A DNA stretch of 64,000 bases from Bradyrhizobium ontarionense (GTDB lineage: Bacteria; Pseudomonadota; Alphaproteobacteria; Rhizobiales; Xanthobacteraceae), in contig NZ_CP088156.1 of the NCBI RefSeq assembly GCF_021088345.1, positions 6,873,001 through 6,937,000 of the forward strand, read 5' to 3'. Below the pieces are notes generated by a model, which saw only the letters and a list, made by a program, of their open reading frames with translations, was not told where the DNA came from and did no database searches. The stretch's first letter is position 1. Each line of letters starts with the position of its first letter. Of this stretch, positions 45,982-53,886 are shown piece after piece. Position numbers and translations under genes: made by a program.

Positions 45982-47001
45982 CTAGTGCAGCGCGAACAGA
46001 CCCAGCGCATCGCGAACATCGCGCAGGGTCGCATCGGTGACGGCGCGCGCCCGCTCGGTGCCGCACCTGACGACGTCAAGAACATGGCTCGGATCGCGTG
46101 CGAGGGCCGTCCGCCGCGCGCGGATCGGCGCAACAACGGCCTGCAGCACGTCTTCCAGGCGTTTTTTCACGACGCTGTCGCCGAGCCCGCCACGGACATA
46201 ACGGGCCTTCAATTCCGCGACCGTCGCATGATCATCGTCGAACGCATCGAGATAGGTGAACACCACATTGCCTTCGACACGACCCGGATCGGAGGCGCGG
46301 ATGTGCAGCGGATCGGTGAACATGCGCCGGACGGCATCGCTGATCTGATCCTCCGTGGCGGAGAGCGGAATCGTGTTGCCCTGCGATTTGCTCATCTTGG
46401 CTTTGCCGTCGACACCGGGCAGGCGTCCAACACGGGGGATCAGCGCGCGAGCCTCTCGCAGCACGTCGATGCCCGCCTGGCGGTTGATGCGGCGGACGAT
46501 CTCGTTGGTCTGCTCGATCAGCGGCGCTTGATCCTCTCCGACCGGAACGACGGTCGCCTTGAACGCCGTGATGTCCGCGGCCTGGGCCACGGGGTAGCAA
46601 AGGAAGCCGGCCGGAATGTCGCGGCCGAAGCCGCGCGCCTGGATATCGTCCTTGATGGTCGGGTTGCGTTCGAGCCGCGCCACCGTGACGAAGTTCATGT
46701 AGAGCAAGGTGAGATCGGCCAGCGCCGGCAGATGTGACTGAAGACAGATCGTGGTGAGGTCGGGGTCGATGCCGACGGCGAGATAGTCCGTCGCGATCTC
46801 CAGGATATTCCTGCTCACCTTGGCCGGATCGTGCGCATTGTCCGTCAGCGCCTGCGCATCCGCCAGCAGCAGGAACTGCTGATACGTCGACTGCAGCGCC
46901 ACGCGGTTCTTCAGCGAGCCGACATAGTGGCCGAGGTGCAGAGGGCTCGTGGTTCTGTCGCCGGTCAGGATGACGGGGCGGGGTGCGAATGAATGCTGCA
47001 T
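45982..47001 (-). CDS. trpS: Tryptophanyl-tRNA synthetase
   Basis: 339 residues. Class I synthetase motifs: HLGH (residues 22-25) in TTSPLHLGHYVGSL and KMSKS in DGKAKMSKSQGNTI; tryptophan-pocket region around PVGEDQAPLIEQTNEIVRR. Charges tRNA-Trp in the cytoplasm. Its sequence is of the divergent, shorter-branch bacterial type and this species may have a second housekeeping copy elsewhere. The ATG has GGAG eight bases upstream, but that GGAG lies inside a hairpin. A short Trp-Trp peptide ORF and two exclusive hairpins occupy its leader. Confidence 0.92.
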   Translation of the reverse strand: MQHSFAPRPVILTGDRTTSPLHLGHYVGSLKNRVALQSTYQQFLLLADAQALTDNAHDPAKVSRNILEIATDYLAVGIDPDLTTICLQSHLPALADLTLLYMNFVTVARLERNPTIKDDIQARGFGRDIPAGFLCYPVAQAADITAFKATVVPVGEDQAPLIEQTNEIVRRINRQAGIDVLREARALIPRVGRLPGVDGKAKMSKSQGNTIPLSATEDQISDAVRRMFTDPLHIRASDPGRVEGNVVFTYLDAFDDDHATVAELKARYVRGGLGDSVVKKRLEDVLQAVVAPIRARRTALARDPSHVLDVVRCGTERARAVTDATLRDVRDALGLFALH

Positions 47002-47005
47002 CTTA

Positions 47006-47026
47006 GGTTCTCCAGGGATGAGAACC
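47006..47026 (-). promoter_or_regulatory. Leader hairpin B, covering the trpS ribosome binding site
   Basis: On the transcript GGTTCTC pairs with GAGAACC (seven pairs, seven-base loop). The 3' arm contains the GGAG of trpS, so the hairpin would block translation initiation. Confidence 0.6.
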
Positions 47027-47093
47027 GCCGTTCATGCGAGCGCTTGGATGCTGTTGGTCTCATTGGACCACGTCGCAAGCCGATGAACGGCGG
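47025..47093 (-). promoter_or_regulatory. Leader hairpin A, alternative to hairpin B
   Basis: On the transcript CCGCCGTTCAT (complement of 47083-47093) pairs perfectly with ATGAACGGCGG (complement of 47025-47035), 11 pairs around a 47-base loop. Its 3' arm shares the last two G residues with the 5' arm of hairpin B, so the two cannot be complete together. Confidence 0.6.
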
Positions 47094-47127
47094 CGACGGG
47101 CGAATGAATGACGAGGCCGTGCCGCTC

Positions 47128-47178
47128 CTAGATGGAGCGCCACCACGAATGGGCGAGATTGAGTACGGCCTGAGTCAT
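47128..47178 (-). CDS. Candidate Trp-rich leader peptide of trpS
   Basis: 16 codons upstream of trpS on the same strand: MTQAVLNLAHSWWRSI then TAG. Two adjacent Trp codons lie near the end, as in tryptophan attenuators, and the two exclusive hairpins follow. No good ribosome binding site is visible before the ATG. After the TAG the frame is open for 31 more codons, with a third Trp, so it may instead be a broken small gene; the TGGTGGCGCTCCATC stretch recurs in the small ORF at 51.6 kb (TGG TGG CGC TCC ATC GAG). Confidence 0.4.
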   Translation of the reverse strand: MTQAVLNLAHSWWRSI

Positions 47179-47339
47179 GCGCGCGATATTGACGAAGCGG
47201 CATGGGAAAGCAAGGCGCATCGACGTCTTGACCGCCTCACTTTTCGCGATTCGGTCTTGAAAAGTTTCCGCCGGAAACGGATGAAGTATGAAATCGAAAC
47301 GACGAAGCGGGTCGGTTGGTCGTTCACTCGGGGGTGGTC

Positions 47340-47969
47340 ATGAGATGGAGAGCCGAGACAATCGTTCTTGCTGCGGTTGTATTGTCCTCGTCGGCATGGC
47401 TGGCTTTGGCCGACCTTGACGACTTCAAATTGGAGACGATCGAGATCGTCGATGTCAAGGACAGGCCGGACAAAGATTGGCTTTCCGTGAAGCCTTTCTC
47501 AATGCCAATGATGATGGCCACTTTCTCCGCAGACGTCGATCTGCGGGAGTACGCCAGACCCTATGGCTTCAATATCAGCTATCGGGTCGGTCTCTGCGTC
47601 GATGGAGCCTTCTCCATCGACGCGACAAGAAAGTTGCAGCAAGATCCCTACGTTTACGACTCGTTTGGAAACATCAATTCTTACCGAGAGATCAGGTCCT
47701 CACCGCGCGGCGCATCGGGATATCACTATCACGTCTATTTCGACTTTGCCTTCGAGAAGGCAGGGGCGATCGATCATCCTGAACGCGTTCCGTCGTTCCT
47801 GTACGATTTGCGGAAGACGCCGGAGGATATCTGTATCCGGATCGTTGGCGGCAACATGCTGGGGCAGGCTTTCCAATCCAACAATCTAGTGATCCCCGCA
47901 GCGGAAATCGCCGAAGCTTTCGCACGCGGTGAACATGCGAAGAAGACCGCTAAAGCCGGGAAACGTTAG
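47340..47969 (+). CDS. Secreted hypothetical protein
   Basis: 209 residues from the ATG at 47340 (MRWRAETIVLAAVVLSSSAW), with GGGGGTGG upstream. A signal peptide ends near WLALA. The mature protein is mixed alpha/beta, with ARPYGFNISYRVGLCVDGAF, GYHYHVYFDFAFEKAG and DICIRIVGGNMLGQAFQSNN; a Lys-rich tail ends AKKTAKAGKR. I do not recognise the family. It is downstream of nothing on this strand except the trpS leader region, so it has its own promoter. Confidence 0.65.
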   Translation: MRWRAETIVLAAVVLSSSAWLALADLDDFKLETIEIVDVKDRPDKDWLSVKPFSMPMMMATFSADVDLREYARPYGFNISYRVGLCVDGAFSIDATRKLQQDPYVYDSFGNINSYREIRSSPRGASGYHYHVYFDFAFEKAGAIDHPERVPSFLYDLRKTPEDICIRIVGGNMLGQAFQSNNLVIPAAEIAEAFARGEHAKKTAKAGKR

Positions 47970-48134
47970 CATAACGATGCAGACGAGAGTCCCCGCCGAC
48001 CGGGTCGCTTGACATCTCCGACGACCTGCGCAATTGGCCGTTGTTCATGGCACGCCCGCTTGCGGCGTGGGCCGCCGCGCCGGCAGCGCGCGTTCGTTAG
48101 ACTTGTTCGCTCACTCCAGCAGTAGGACACCACC

Positions 48135-49112
48135 ATGAGCATTCGCGTCGGCATTGTCGGGATCAGCGGTTTTGGCGGCGGCGAGGCGATGCGCCTGGTC
48201 GCGAGCCACCCGTCTTTCGAGCTGATCTACGCCGCGGGCGAGGGCAGCGCCGGCAGCCGCTTGGTGGACCGCTTCCCCGGTGTGCCGGCCAAGCTGGCCG
48301 AGCTGGTGATCGGGAAGTGGGACCCTCTGACCCTGCCGAAGCTCGACGTGCTGTTTGCGTCGCTGCCCACGGGCGCCTCGGCCGAGGCGCTGGCGCGCGT
48401 GCCTGCGGACGTGAAGATCGTCGACATCGGCGGTGACCACCGCTACGTCGAGGGTTGGGCGTACGGCCTGGCCGACGTCTGGCCAGCCGAGATCGGGGGG
48501 CAGACCCGCGTTGCCAATCCCGGCTGCTTCCCCGCGGCGACGCTGAGCGCGCTGGCGCCGCTGCTGGTCAACAAGCTGATCGAGCCCGGCAACATCGTGA
48601 TCGACGTCAAGACCGGCATCTCCGGTGCCGGCCGGGGCGGCGCCGACAGCAAGTTCGGCTACGCCGAGAGCAACGAGAACCTGCAGCCCTACGGTCTGCT
48701 CAAGCACGTCCACATGCCCGAGATCGCCACGACGATCGAGCGGCTGAGTGGCGGCAGCGCGGCCGGGCTGGTGTTCACGCCACACCTGGTGCCGATGACC
48801 CGCGGTGTCCTCGCTACCATTTACTGCCGCGGCCGCGTCACGACGGACCGGTGCCTGGACGCGGCCCGGCGCTTCTACGCCAACAGGGCATTCGTCCGCG
48901 TGACCGACAGGCCGCCGCAGACCAAATGGGCGACCGGCTCGAACCTCGCGTTCGTCAGTTATGCGGCCGATCCGGAGCGCAATCTGGTGATCGCGATGGG
49001 CGTGGTCGACAATCTCGGCAAGGGAGCGGCCGGTCAGGCGGTGCAGAATGCGAACCTGATCTGCGGCCTGCCCGAAACCGCAGGGCTGGACGGCGCACCT
49101 GTCTGGCCGTGA
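48135..49112 (+). CDS. argC: N-acetyl-gamma-glutamyl-phosphate reductase-like (ArgC family)
   Basis: 325 residues. N-terminal Rossmann motif RVGIVGISGFGGGEAMRLVA, catalytic Cys in ANPGCFPAATLSALAPLL, and HMPEIATTIERLSG and FTPHLVPMTRGVLATIYCRG in the second half: all ArgC landmarks. Reduces acyl-phosphate to semialdehyde with NADPH in arginine synthesis. The gene is isolated from other arg genes, so it may be a second copy or act on a related substrate (the LysY/aminoadipate branch shares the fold). AGGA lies upstream of the ATG. Confidence 0.8.
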   Translation: MSIRVGIVGISGFGGGEAMRLVASHPSFELIYAAGEGSAGSRLVDRFPGVPAKLAELVIGKWDPLTLPKLDVLFASLPTGASAEALARVPADVKIVDIGGDHRYVEGWAYGLADVWPAEIGGQTRVANPGCFPAATLSALAPLLVNKLIEPGNIVIDVKTGISGAGRGGADSKFGYAESNENLQPYGLLKHVHMPEIATTIERLSGGSAAGLVFTPHLVPMTRGVLATIYCRGRVTTDRCLDAARRFYANRAFVRVTDRPPQTKWATGSNLAFVSYAADPERNLVIAMGVVDNLGKGAAGQAVQNANLICGLPETAGLDGAPVWP

Positions 49113-49420
49113 GATCTTGTGCGGGTCCGTGTTATCAGTCGTTTGCTTGTCCGAAGTTGAAATTGCCCCCATTTCACGGACTGAACCGCCCCGGATTTCG
49201 AGCACGCTGATAGGTACGAGTCAGGCCGGCATGGCCTGCTGCTCAAGATCGCGACAGCGATTCGATAGGATTGCCCTGCTTGACCGGCGCGACTTTGTCC
49301 GCGCCGGTCAAGTCGATCCACGATGAAGTAAGACGGGGGCACGACTTGCGCGTTCCCTTACCAAACATCCGTCCGCCGTACTATGCGGCGAAGCATTGTC
49401 GGCATCGAGTGGCTCGCCGC
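49113..49420. other. Convergent intergenic region
   Basis: 308 bp between two facing stops. Contains the hairpin at 49279-49112 end region (see next entry). No gene. Confidence 0.4.
49279..49312. terminator. Perfect hairpin between convergent genes
   Basis: CTTGACCGGCGCG (49279-49291) and CGCGCCGGTCAAG (49300-49312), 13 pairs with an eight-base loop. No long T tract on either side, so a bidirectional terminator is likely but not proven. Confidence 0.55.
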
Positions 49421-51064
49421 TCACTCCAGGTCGATGGCGTGATACTGGCCGGACTTGTCGAGCTGCGTCCCCCAGACCTTGTGCAGCGCCTGGTGATCGG
49501 AGGGGCCGAAGCTCACCTTCGGGCCAAGCCCCAACTCGTAGTTCTGCATGCTCTCCAGCACGTTGACCAGCGCCTCCGTATCGACGGCGGGACCGACGCG
49601 CCGTAGTCCTTCAACCAGAATGCTGGCGGTGAGATAGGCCTCCAGCGAGGTGTAGTCCGCCGGCTCTCCTGGAAAATATTTGGCGAGCGCCTTCTTGTAG
49701 TTCAGCGCGACCGAGGCGTAGCTGTCGACCGCCGGCGTGACCTGGGTGCAGATGATGCCATCAGCGTATTTGGGGCCGAGCACCATCAATTCACTGGCCA
49801 GGCCGGTGCTGCCGACGCCCGAAATCGTCGCGTAGATCATGTCCGGATAGATGTCGCGCGTCTTCTCGACGAACTTTGCGGCTGCCCGAAACGTGGCCAC
49901 GAGCACGACGGCCTTGATCGCGGGCCGCTGCCGGCGCAATTGCGCGATGGCGTCGTCGACATTGACGGTATTGCGATTGTAGCTCATGCGGAAGACGTCG
50001 CCTGAGACGCCGCCGCGCAGCGTCCGCATCGCCTTGGTGACGCCGTCCCATCCGGCATCGCCATAGGCGTCCTGCTGGGTGAGAACCCCGATGTCCTGCG
50101 GACGCAGCCGTCGGGTCTTAACCAGATAATGTACGATGGCGTCGGCCTCCTCGGCGTAGCCGGCACGGTAGTTGAAGACGTAGCGGTCCGGCGGATCGCG
50201 CCGGAGCGAGGGCGCCCCGGTGAAGGCGCCGAAATAGAGCGTGTGGCGCTCGAGCGCGTAGGGGACCGAGATCAGGGCTGTCGGACTGCCGTAGTTCTCC
50301 ACGAAGCCGAACACCTTGTTCTGCTCATAGAGCTCCTTCATCGCGTTCAGCGTCCGCGTCGGCTCGTAGGCATCGTCAGCGGTGAACAGCTTGAGCTGCC
50401 GGCCATGCACGCCGCCCTCATCGTTGGCCTGGGCGAACGCCAGGTCGATGCCCAGCTTGAGCTGATGGCCCATCTCCCTGGCCGGACCCGAGAACGGCGC
50501 AGCCATGCCGAAGCGGATTTCGGTATCGGTCACGCCTTGGACCGGGGTCTGAGAACCGGTCTCCCGCGCGGCCGGAACGGCGTTGGCCGCGCGCACATCG
50601 AATTTCGGCGCGCGGTCCTCCTCGCGTAAGCGGGTGTTCGGGTCCGGCGCATTAGCGGGGGCGACGCTTGCGGTGGTTCCCGTCGCGGGAACATCTGGCG
50701 ATGAGGCGACGGCCAGCGGTGCTCGGGCCGGGGGCGACGGCACCGTAGCGACCGCCGATACCTCGGCCCGGGTGTTGGTGGAGATCACGCCGGCCCAGCG
50801 CGCAGGGACCTTCGTCGTTGCATAACCGGCCACCGCTGCAGCCAGCACCAGAAGTGCCAGAATGCTCAGCAGGCCGAGGGATCGCCGCTGCCGCGGTGGC
50901 GCAGGAGCCTCTTCCATGCCGAAGCGTGAAATGAACTCCGACGGCCGGGGCCGCTCTTGCATGTCGCGCCAGGATTGATCGCGCAGCGGAGGGCGACCAT
51001 CATCGTAGCCGGACGAAAATGGCGGATCGTCACGGTCGTCATCAGGCGCGTGCAAGTTTCTCAC
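49421..51064 (-). CDS. Membrane-anchored periplasmic-binding-fold protein (Leu/Ile/Val-BP type)
   Basis: 547 residues from a GTG start at 51062-51064, which has AGGGGGAA just upstream; the frame is open to 51187. The first 85 residues are polar and acidic with many Arg and Pro (cytoplasmic), followed by one helix (SLGLLSILALLVLAAAVAGY), a Pro/Ala/Ser/Thr linker, then a Peripla_BP_6 domain from GVTDTEIRFGMAAPFSGPAR to the end. Solute-binding domain tethered by an N-terminal anchor with a cytoplasmic tail. No ABC transporter genes adjoin, so a sensory or structural role is as likely as import. Confidence 0.8.
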   Translation of the reverse strand: MRNLHAPDDDRDDPPFSSGYDDGRPPLRDQSWRDMQERPRPSEFISRFGMEEAPAPPRQRRSLGLLSILALLVLAAAVAGYATTKVPARWAGVISTNTRAEVSAVATVPSPPARAPLAVASSPDVPATGTTASVAPANAPDPNTRLREEDRAPKFDVRAANAVPAARETGSQTPVQGVTDTEIRFGMAAPFSGPAREMGHQLKLGIDLAFAQANDEGGVHGRQLKLFTADDAYEPTRTLNAMKELYEQNKVFGFVENYGSPTALISVPYALERHTLYFGAFTGAPSLRRDPPDRYVFNYRAGYAEEADAIVHYLVKTRRLRPQDIGVLTQQDAYGDAGWDGVTKAMRTLRGGVSGDVFRMSYNRNTVNVDDAIAQLRRQRPAIKAVVLVATFRAAAKFVEKTRDIYPDMIYATISGVGSTGLASELMVLGPKYADGIICTQVTPAVDSYASVALNYKKALAKYFPGEPADYTSLEAYLTASILVEGLRRVGPAVDTEALVNVLESMQNYELGLGPKVSFGPSDHQALHKVWGTQLDKSGQYHAIDLE

Positions 51065-51550
51065 GACTTCCCCCTTGGCTCGTGCGTCCTGATGTCGTTG
51101 GATTTTTTTATTTTCTTCTCGGATCGCGCGGCGGCCGCGCATCACGGATGCTGCAGGCCAAACAAAGCGGCGACGACGCTCGCGCACGTCTCACCGCTGC
51201 TCGTAGTTACCGATCACTCAGCGTTGTGGATCGCCGTCGGGCCCTAGACATGATCGCTCGTGCGAGCCCGACATGACTATTCTATCATGAAGCAATGCGG
51301 CGGTAGTTTGTCGTCTTCGTCAAGTTTGGCCGAAGTCGGATGAAGTTGCGCTCTGATGAGACGCGAATGAGTAAAGGAACAAAGAAGTGAAGTCCAATTT
51401 GTGTCAGTCGAGCTGAAATCGCGGTGGTATACGAGTTCCGTCGATGTGACGTCATGACATTCCACCAAACGAGGTCAGGAAGTTGCGCGCCGAATTGGAA
51501 AAGATGCGCGCTGATCTCATCGCGTCAATGAACGTCTGTATGGTGGTTGT
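51065..51550. other. Gene-free interval
   Basis: About 490 bp of mixed composition between the binding-protein start and a small ORF. It includes an AT-rich stretch near 51275-51450. No supported gene, terminator or repeat. Confidence 0.4.
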
Positions 51551-51754
51551 TCAGGACGAGAGCCCCGTCCGATGGGACTCGTCGAGGCTGCTGTCGTGGT
51601 CGTAGACCGCACGGTGGGCCGATGACGGGGCGCGGCGGTCGGATGATAGATCGAGACCGCGTAGCTCCTCGATGGAGCGCCACCATTGTGGATAGTTACG
51701 GCCCGGATCGGACGCCGATCGATCTCGCGCTGGTCGCTTGGTGGAGAGGTTCAC
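51551..51754 (-). CDS. Small hypothetical protein
   Basis: 67 residues from a GTG start (complement of 51752-51754) with AAGGAG eight bases upstream, a strong ribosome binding site. Sequence begins VNLSTKRPARDRSASDPGRN (initiator read as Met), then YPQWWRSIEELRGLDLSS. The WWRSIEEL motif resembles the peptide upstream of trpS at 47.15 kb and shares a 22-bp DNA stretch with it except for one base. Function unknown. Confidence 0.45.
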   Translation of the reverse strand: MNLSTKRPARDRSASDPGRNYPQWWRSIEELRGLDLSSDRRAPSSAHRAVYDHDSSLDESHRTGLSS

Positions 51755-51765
51755 GAGACGTCTCC

Positions 51766-51816
51766 TTGCAAGGCTCGACTCGTTGCAAGGCTCGACTCTT
51801 TGTAAGGCTCAACTCG
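51766..51816. repeat. 17-bp tandem repeat, three copies
   Basis: TTGCAAGGCTCGACTCG, TTGCAAGGCTCGACTCT and TTGTAAGGCTCAACTCG follow head to tail. The third copy runs into the stop codon of the tetR gene, so the repeat is partly coding. Confidence 0.85.
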
Positions 51817-52411
51817 CCACCAGCCCCGTCACCATCGCTCTCACCATGGTCGCGATCTGCTGACGCAGCGCCGCGAGCGGCACGGCCACCAGCTTCTGCT
51901 CGAGCCCGAGCGCCACCATGCCGTGGACCGCCGAAAAGAGACTGCGTGCGGTGACGCTGATGTCATCGAACGAGCGCTGCGGAAACAGCGTGGCGAGCGG
52001 CTGGTGGATGTGGCGGAACAGATGCATCTGGTCGGCGACCGCCCAGTCGGGCAGCGGCTTGTCGGGCGGCATGCGATGCTCGAACAGCGCGCGCCAGAGC
52101 TCGAGATTGTGGGCGGCGAAATCGCAATAGCCGATCGCGATGCGCACCAGCGCGGCCTCGGGGTCAGCAGGGCCTGCGCTCTCGGCTGCCGACAATTCGG
52201 CGTCGAGCCGCGCCAAGGTGCGCGATCCGACCATCAGCACCAGCTCGTCGACATCCGCGACGAGATTGTAGACCGCGCCATTGGCGACACCGATCTCCTG
52301 GGCGAGATCGCGCGTCTTCAGGCCGGCAAGACCCCTGGTCTTGATCATCCGCTCGGCCGCCTCGATCAGGGCCTCACGCTGTTTCGCGCGTCTTTCCAGT
52401 GTTTTAGACAT
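51809..52411 (-). CDS. TetR-family regulator controlling the pspA-like operon
   Basis: 200 residues. HTH at residues about 15-60: AAERMIKTRGLAGLKTRDLA then GVANGAVYNLVADVDELVLM. The C-terminal domain (HNLELWRALFEHRMPPDKP) is of the TetR_C_13/WHG type. It is divergent from the pspA-like gene, and the 102 bp between the two starts holds three TGAGC-N3-GCTCA palindromes, so it probably represses both directions. Ligand unknown. Confidence 0.88.
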   Translation of the reverse strand: MSKTLERRAKQREALIEAAERMIKTRGLAGLKTRDLAQEIGVANGAVYNLVADVDELVLMVGSRTLARLDAELSAAESAGPADPEAALVRIAIGYCDFAAHNLELWRALFEHRMPPDKPLPDWAVADQMHLFRHIHQPLATLFPQRSFDDISVTARSLFSAVHGMVALGLEQKLVAVPLAALRQQIATMVRAMVTGLVAS

Positions 52412-52426
52412 CGTTAACCAAAATTG

Positions 52427-52439
52427 TGAGCGCTGCTCA
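52427..52439. promoter_or_regulatory. Operator palindrome 1, TGAGC-GCT-GCTCA
   Basis: Perfect five-base arms with three-base spacer, first of three in the divergent promoter region. Confidence 0.65.
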
Positions 52440-52449
52440 TAAAAACTCT

Positions 52450-52462
52450 TGAGCGTCGCTCA
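52450..52462. promoter_or_regulatory. Operator palindrome 2, TGAGC-GTC-GCTCA
   Basis: Same form; centre 23 bp from palindrome 1. Confidence 0.65.
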
Positions 52463-52484
52463 GGTTTGCGCTACAAGAATCCTA

Positions 52485-52497
52485 TGAGCAATGCTCA
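52485..52497. promoter_or_regulatory. Operator palindrome 3, TGAGC-AAT-GCTCA
   Basis: Same form; centre 35 bp from palindrome 2 and 17 bp before the pspA-like start. Confidence 0.65.
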
Positions 52498-52513
52498 TAA
52501 CAGGGAGTTCACA

Positions 52514-53212
52514 ATGTTCAAGACCGTTCTGACGCTGTTTCGGGGCACCGTGGCCGTCGCGGAGGAGGAGCTGCAGGACCGTACCGCGCTGGTGATCCTG
52601 GACCAGCAGCTGCGCGACGCCGCCGCGGCCGTCGAGCGCAGCAAGCGCGCGCTGGCGCTGGCCATCGCGCAGGACCAGCAGGAGGGCAGGCGGCTCGAGG
52701 TCACGATGGCCCGGATCGCCGACCTCGAAGTGCGGGCCACCGCCGCGCTCGACGGCGGCCGCGAGGATCTGGCGCGCGAGGCGGCGCAGGCGATTGCCGG
52801 TCTCGAAGCCGAGCGCGACGCCACCAGGACGGCGCGGGCGCTGTTCGCCACCGAGATTGCGCGGCTGAAGAAGCATGTCGCCAATGCGGAGGCGCGCATC
52901 GCCGAGCTCGATCGTGGCCGGCGCATCGCCCGCGCCTCTGAGGCCGTCCGCAATCTGCGCCGCGGCGGCATCGAGGCGGCGCGTCCCTATGAATGCACGC
53001 TTCCGGAAGCGGAGGCGACCCTGAGGCGGCTGCGCGAGCGGCAGATCGAGGCGCAGGCCGCCGACGAGGCGCTGGTGGAGCTCGACGCCGCCACCGGCCC
53101 GATCACGACCGCCGAGAAGCTCGCCGAGCAGGGCTTTGGCCCGCGCATCAAGACCACCGCCGACGACGTGCTGGCCCGGCTGAAGGCCGGACGCACGACC
53201 CCGGCCAACTGA
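52514..53212 (+). CDS. pspA: PspA/IM30 family membrane-stress protein
   Basis: 232 residues from the ATG at 52514 (MFKTVLTLFRGTVAVAEEEL), with AGGGAG upstream. Almost entirely helical coiled coil with heptad-like Ala/Leu/Glu/Arg pattern, starting with the short amphipathic helix typical of PspA. RTALVILDQQLRDAAAAVER and the central ATRTARALFATEIARLKKHV fit ESCRT-III-like PspA/Vipp1 proteins, which polymerise on damaged inner membrane. Forms a unit with the downstream yiaA-like gene, under the divergent TetR. Confidence 0.85.
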   Translation: MFKTVLTLFRGTVAVAEEELQDRTALVILDQQLRDAAAAVERSKRALALAIAQDQQEGRRLEVTMARIADLEVRATAALDGGREDLAREAAQAIAGLEAERDATRTARALFATEIARLKKHVANAEARIAELDRGRRIARASEAVRNLRRGGIEAARPYECTLPEAEATLRRLRERQIEAQAADEALVELDAATGPITTAEKLAEQGFGPRIKTTADDVLARLKAGRTTPAN

Positions 53213-53272
53213 ATTTCGTCACCTCCGATATCAACGCATCCAACCAACCATCCGTCATCATAGGAGCCGACC

Positions 53273-53548
53273 ATGAACCAGAACGTCCAGCCCCACAGCA
53301 GCGCCTTCATCACCTTCGCTTACGCCTCGTTCGGCGCGTCCGCCTTTCTCGTCGCGCTCGGCGTGTTCTTCATGCCGATCGATCTGTGGATGAAGGGCTA
53401 TCTGACGATGGGCATCGTCATGCTGGTGCAGACCTGCGTCACCCTGACCAAGACCCTGCGCGACCGCCACGAGAGCGGCAAGCTCGTCAACCGCATCGAG
53501 GACGCCCGCGCCGAGCGCCTGCTGATGGAAGTCTCCAAGGCGGCGTGA
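53273..53548 (+). CDS. yiaA: YiaA/YiaB-type two-helix inner-membrane protein
   Basis: 91 residues with two hydrophobic helices: AFITFAYASFGASAFLVALGV and LTMGIVMLVQTCVTLTKTLRD, the YiaAB domain. The charged tail RIEDARAERLLMEVSKAA is cytoplasmic. Sixty bp downstream of the pspA-like gene on the same strand, so it is probably co-transcribed and part of the same envelope-stress response; exact function is unknown for this family. Confidence 0.82.
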   Translation: MNQNVQPHSSAFITFAYASFGASAFLVALGVFFMPIDLWMKGYLTMGIVMLVQTCVTLTKTLRDRHESGKLVNRIEDARAERLLMEVSKAA

Positions 53549-53886
53549 GGCGGCGGCTCTTTGCCTCCCCCGCTTGCGGCAGGCCATCGCATATCGCGAC
53601 ATATGACCTGCCGCAACGCGCACGGCTTTCAGTTAGTTACTCGTCATGCCCGGGCTCCGTCCCGGGCATCCACGTCTCTCCGGGAGTGTCGAACGACGTG
53701 GATGGCCGGGACGGAGCCCGGCCAAGACGACGTAGAGATATGATGGACCTCAGTCGATTGCACTCGTTCAAACTGCGTTTACCCTTGCTGACGCTCCGTC
53801 CCACGTCATGATCATGAATTAACGGCGTCAGGTTAAGTCGTGCAGGACAAGGCATGGTCGCTGGTCATGGCGAATGGGTCAAAGGA
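53549..53886. other. Intergenic interval with palindromic repeat
   Basis: About 340 bp between yiaA-like and the next gene. Contains the repeat at 53641-53732; no gene seen. Confidence 0.4.
53641..53732. repeat. Intergenic palindromic repeat (CGTCATGCCCGGG type)
   Basis: TCGTCATGCCCGGGCTCCGT, CCCGGGCATCCACGTC, then ACGTGGATGGCCGGGACGGA and GCCCGGCCAAGACGACG: two nested inverted pairs. Same class as the element at 28562-28690; an eroded relative lies near 11.95-12.06 kb. Confidence 0.8.

Noticed and set aside
47104..47343. 79-codon plus-strand frame ending in ATGA overlap with the secreted protein gene
   Set aside because: The overlap is attractive, but the frame is antisense to the trpS leader region, lacks a good ribosome binding site and resembles no protein.
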